NCBI GenBank assembly: GCA_020853515.1
Contig: JADYYU010000158.1
Coordinates: 1 to 17,487 of the forward strand
Direction of reading: 5' to 3'
Origin: Chitinophagaceae bacterium
GTDB taxonomy: Bacteria > Bacteroidota > Bacteroidia > Chitinophagales > Chitinophagaceae
DNA length: 17,487 bases
Positions 15,122 to 17,487 of this stretch are shown here, in pieces. Made by a program: the position numbers and the translations under genes. Within the stretch, counting starts at the first letter, position 1. Each line of letters opens with the position of its first letter. The notes under the pieces are model-generated. The model was not told the origin of the DNA. It ran no database searches and saw only the letters and a list, made by a program, of their open reading frames with translations.

Positions 15122-15190
15122 ATCAGTGCATCCAAAGTCGGAGGAGCAGGGTGCTTGCATCGGATTCGAAAACGGGTGCCTTAACTTTCA

Positions 15191-15197
15191 AAAGGAG
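15191..15197 (+). promoter_or_regulatory. Shine-Dalgarno sequence of rmuC
   Basis: AAAGGAG lies seven bases before ATG 15205. Strong Shine-Dalgarno sites are uncommon in this phylum. A second purine tract, GGAGGAG at 15140-15146, precedes an in-frame GTG at 15151. Confidence 0.6.
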
Positions 15198-15204
15198 AAT
15201 ATTT

Positions 15205-16731
15205 ATGGAATCAACATGGCTTATCATGATCATCCTGTTATTACTTATAGCAATCATCCTAATGGTCATATTTCGGAGTAAGGGCAGCAGTGCATTTTCT
15301 CAGATTCAGAACAAGCTGGCAGAACTGCAAGGCCATCTGGCAAAAATTGAAGCCAACCTGAAAGATGATTTCAGAACAAATAGAGAAGAAAATACAGCCA
15401 GCACCAAAGATAACCGTAAAGAACTGAATGAAACACTTATGCAGTTTAAGGCAGAACAAAGTCAAACCCTGCAGTCGATCGCAGCGCAAAGTCAGCTATC
15501 ATTAAAAGAAGTGAATCAGACGCTTGAGCGGCTAATGAGCAAACTCGAAGAAAATCATAAGTCGAACCGGCAGGAGCTCAGCAAAAATATGCAGGAGTTT
15601 TCAATTGCCAACATTCAGCAGCTTGAAAGAATCAATCAGCAGGCAAAAGAGGATAACCGATTGATTCGGGAGTCGATGGGGACAGCGTTCAGGGGGTTTC
15701 AGGAAAGTTTCGATGCCAATATCAGATCATTCAATGAATTACAAAGAGAGAAGTTTAGCCAGATGGAAAACAAACAGGGCGAGCTGATCAGAAATACGGA
15801 ATCGAAACTCGAAAGTATTCGTGTAACTGTAGAAGAGAAACTGGAAAAAACATTGAGTGATCGTTTGGGACAGAGTTTTGAGACCGTGGGCAAGCAATTA
15901 ATCGAAGTGCAAAAAGGATTGGGTGAAATGCAGACGATCGCAACGGATGTGGGAGGATTAAAAAAAGTACTGAGTAATGTAAAATTGCGGGGCGGTGTGG
16001 GTGAAGTGCAACTGGCACTGTTGCTGGAGCAAATACTGGCACCGAATCAATATGATGCCAATGTGCGAACAAAAAAAGGCAGCAGCGAACCGGTTGAATT
16101 TGCGATTAAATTACCGGGTCGCGGTGAAGATGAAAGCGCGTTTGTCTACCTGCCTATCGACGCCAAATTTCCCAAAGACACCTACGAGCATCTGATCGCT
16201 GCTTATGAAAATGCCATTCCGGATGATATTGAAACGGCCTCTAAAAATTTAGAAACCGTGATTAAAAAAATGGCCCGGGATATTCGCGACAAGTACCTGG
16301 ATCCGCCGCATACCACTGACTTTGCCATTCTCTTTCTTCCGTTTGAAAGTATTTATGCCGAAGTGATCAGGCGCAGTTCATTGATCGATCAGTTGCGTAC
16401 AGAGTTTAAAATTACCGTCGCAGGTCCTACCACTTTAATGGCCATTTTAAACAGTCTGCAAATGGGTTTCAGAACCCTGGCCCTGCAGAAGCGTAGCAGT
16501 GAAGTGTGGAAGGTGCTGGGTTCGGTAAAAAAAGAGTTTGAAGTATTTGGCGGACTGCTTGACAAAGCTCAAAAGAATATTCAAACCGGTCTGGGGCAAT
16601 TAGATGAAGTTGTGGGTACGCGTACAAGGGCTATTCAGCGACAACTGCGAAATGTAGAAACAATACCTTCTGTGGAAGTGCCGATAGAGCTGCCGGAGAT
16701 TGCATCGGGAAATGGGGATGCAGATCGGTAA
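15205..16731 (+). CDS. rmuC: DNA recombination protein RmuC
   Basis: RmuC proteins limit inversions between short inverted repeats and carry a restriction-endonuclease-like core; their exact biochemical role is uncertain. The 508 residues show an N-terminal membrane anchor (about 5-23) and a long Gln/Glu/Lys-rich coiled coil (about 30-255). The nuclease-like domain follows, with LRGGVGEVQLALLLEQIL (261-278), VEFAIKLPG (297-305) and LPIDAKFPKDTY (316-327). The conserved D319-x-K321 there fits the PD-(D/E)xK pattern. The family segment LFLPFESIYAEV and a final helical region near VWKVLGSVKKEF are also present. ATG 15205 is preferred because it has a good Shine-Dalgarno and starts directly before the anchor; an in-frame GTG at 15151 would add 18 residues. 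It converges on the bPH2 gene. Confidence 0.92.
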   Translation: MESTWLIMIILLLLIAIILMVIFRSKGSSAFSQIQNKLAELQGHLAKIEANLKDDFRTNREENTASTKDNRKELNETLMQFKAEQSQTLQSIAAQSQLSLKEVNQTLERLMSKLEENHKSNRQELSKNMQEFSIANIQQLERINQQAKEDNRLIRESMGTAFRGFQESFDANIRSFNELQREKFSQMENKQGELIRNTESKLESIRVTVEEKLEKTLSDRLGQSFETVGKQLIEVQKGLGEMQTIATDVGGLKKVLSNVKLRGGVGEVQLALLLEQILAPNQYDANVRTKKGSSEPVEFAIKLPGRGEDESAFVYLPIDAKFPKDTYEHLIAAYENAIPDDIETASKNLETVIKKMARDIRDKYLDPPHTTDFAILFLPFESIYAEVIRRSSLIDQLRTEFKITVAGPTTLMAILNSLQMGFRTLALQKRSSEVWKVLGSVKKEFEVFGGLLDKAQKNIQTGLGQLDEVVGTRTRAIQRQLRNVETIPSVEVPIELPEIASGNGDADR

Positions 16732-16833
16732 GAGAGAAATCAAAAACAACAATTTGGCAGTAATGGCACTACACGCAATCAATCATTTTGGTCTTGCTGA
16801 GTAATTGCCTTAAGCAGATCAAATAGACTCAAC

Positions 16834-17205
16834 CTAAAATGATAGTTCCTGAAATTTTTTTCTGAATTGAATGGGATCAGCAATTTGTTCAAAGGTTTCT
16901 CTGCTGCCTCCCGTTCCGATAATAGTCACAGTGCCGTAGCCAAGCAGCCTGCCCATAATACTCTGATCGACATTCACACTTTCGATTTTATTCAGATTCA
17001 TTTCCAGTGTTTTTCGCGATATCAGTCCGGTTTTGATGATCACCCTTTTATTGGTAATGCCAAATTCATCCGAATACCTTTGGATGATCGGATGAATGAA
17101 CAGGGTGAGCAAGGACTTCAACGTAAAAAAAATGATCCAGTGGTATTGCGTTTCAAATTCAAGTTGTTCTTCTCTGATGAGGTTATTTTCGATATAGTGT
17201 CCCAT
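16834..17205 (-). CDS. bPH2 (DUF304) domain membrane protein, short form
   Basis: The 123 residues begin with the usual N-terminal pattern of the family (MGHYIENNLIREEQ). One hydrophobic stretch follows at about 22-41 (HWIIFFTLKSLLTLFIHPII), then a bacterial PH-like domain: DEFGITNKRVIIKTGLISRK (46-65), TLEMNLNKIESVNVDQSIMG (66-85), RLLGYGTVTIIGTGGSRETF (86-105) and an amphipathic C-terminal helix. Function is unknown. Many family members have a two-helix membrane hairpin and are longer; here only one short, lysine-containing hydrophobic segment remains. The predicted gene is convergent with rmuC, with about 100 bases between them and no obvious terminator. A near-consensus -7 box (TTACTTTG, minus strand, 17281-17274) lies upstream. 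Confidence 0.82.
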   Translation of the reverse strand: MGHYIENNLIREEQLEFETQYHWIIFFTLKSLLTLFIHPIIQRYSDEFGITNKRVIIKTGLISRKTLEMNLNKIESVNVDQSIMGRLLGYGTVTIIGTGGSRETFEQIADPIQFRKKFQELSF

Positions 17206-17487
17206 AGTTTCCTTTTGATTGTTTATTTGTTTCCAGCGTCCGTTTCATGCATAAAATAAATGCCCTTGTTTTGCAAAGTAACTATAATAAAATCAAAAAC
17301 GATTTGTTATCACTACATGACTTTCAGCATATCGAGTTGCCCTAAACATCCACTTTTTTAATGCGATCTTTGCAACCACTTTTGTACTGCTTTCCAATCT
17401 GAGCGGCTAATTTAATTAGATTCACTCGGTCGCATACATCGTTTACCGGACCGTTTATTGTTTAATAAACAAGGACTTGCTGAGTGC
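17206..17487. other. Right-hand end, no gene recognised
   Basis: I see no supportable coding region. GATCTTTG at 17365-17372 is one base from the -7 consensus and could be the promoter of a + strand gene beyond the window. A 7-bp perfect hairpin lies at 17453-17470 (GTTTATT, loop GTTT, AATAAAC) but has no T-run. Confidence 0.4.

Noticed and set aside
15140..15183. tRNA-like strings (GGAGGAG start, TTCGAAA) before rmuC
   Set aside because: No acceptor-stem partner, no consistent anticodon or T-arm pairing, and an intact rmuC leader runs through it.
16867..17259. 130-codon open frame on the + strand opposite the bPH2 gene
   Set aside because: The minus-strand frame carries the clear bPH2 pattern; the opposite frame is a shadow of it.
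17453..17470. GTTTATT/AATAAAC hairpin at the right end as a terminator
   Set aside because: AT-only apart from the terminal pair, no T-run on either side and no adjacent gene end.

Overview
The window looks like a chromosomal segment of a Bacteroidota bacterium, most likely of the Chitinophagaceae type. The signs are several promoters of the Bacteroidota form (TTTG, about 19-20 bases, TAnnTTTG), a general lack of Shine-Dalgarno sequences, and gene families typical of that phylum (a long PpiD/SurA-type foldase, a DUF502-serC operon, a TonB-dependent receptor, RmuC, a small bPH2 protein). The lineage is inferred from style and family resemblance; no database search was possible.

Layout. From 326 to 2437 (+) lies a membrane-anchored periplasmic peptidyl-prolyl isomerase/chaperone with its own promoter and a clear terminator. 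From 2745 to 7174 (+) lies a two-gene, one-base-overlap operon: an 1180-residue protein of unknown function and a 295-residue papain-like cysteine-peptidase homologue. Facing it, 8829 to 7267 (-), is a tripartite HipB-HipS-HipT toxin-antitoxin operon. It is preceded by four copies of a 16-bp palindrome spaced almost exactly 61 bp apart. Upstream on the same strand are a GNAT acetyltransferase (9620-9102) and fumarase C (11126-9711), separated by a terminator hairpin.

From 11318 to 13168 (+) is a BtuB-sized TonB-dependent outer-membrane receptor. It converges on a two-gene operon on the minus strand, a DUF502 membrane protein followed by phosphoserine aminotransferase SerC (14881-13165). That operon's promoter sits so close to the first ATG that the transcript may be leaderless. 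From 15205 to 16731 (+) is RmuC, with a membrane anchor, a long coiled coil and a nuclease-like domain. Converging on it at 17205-16834 (-) is a small bPH2 membrane protein.

Housekeeping genes (ppiD, fumC, serC, rmuC) frame an accessory stretch at about 2490-9100. That stretch holds the two most interesting items. One is the uncharacterised large-protein plus papain-like-protease pair. The other is the hipBST operon, whose HipS has no tryptophan at all and so cannot use the tryptophan-insertion mechanism described for the E. coli O127 HipS, and whose promoter region carries a regularly phased four-site operator array.
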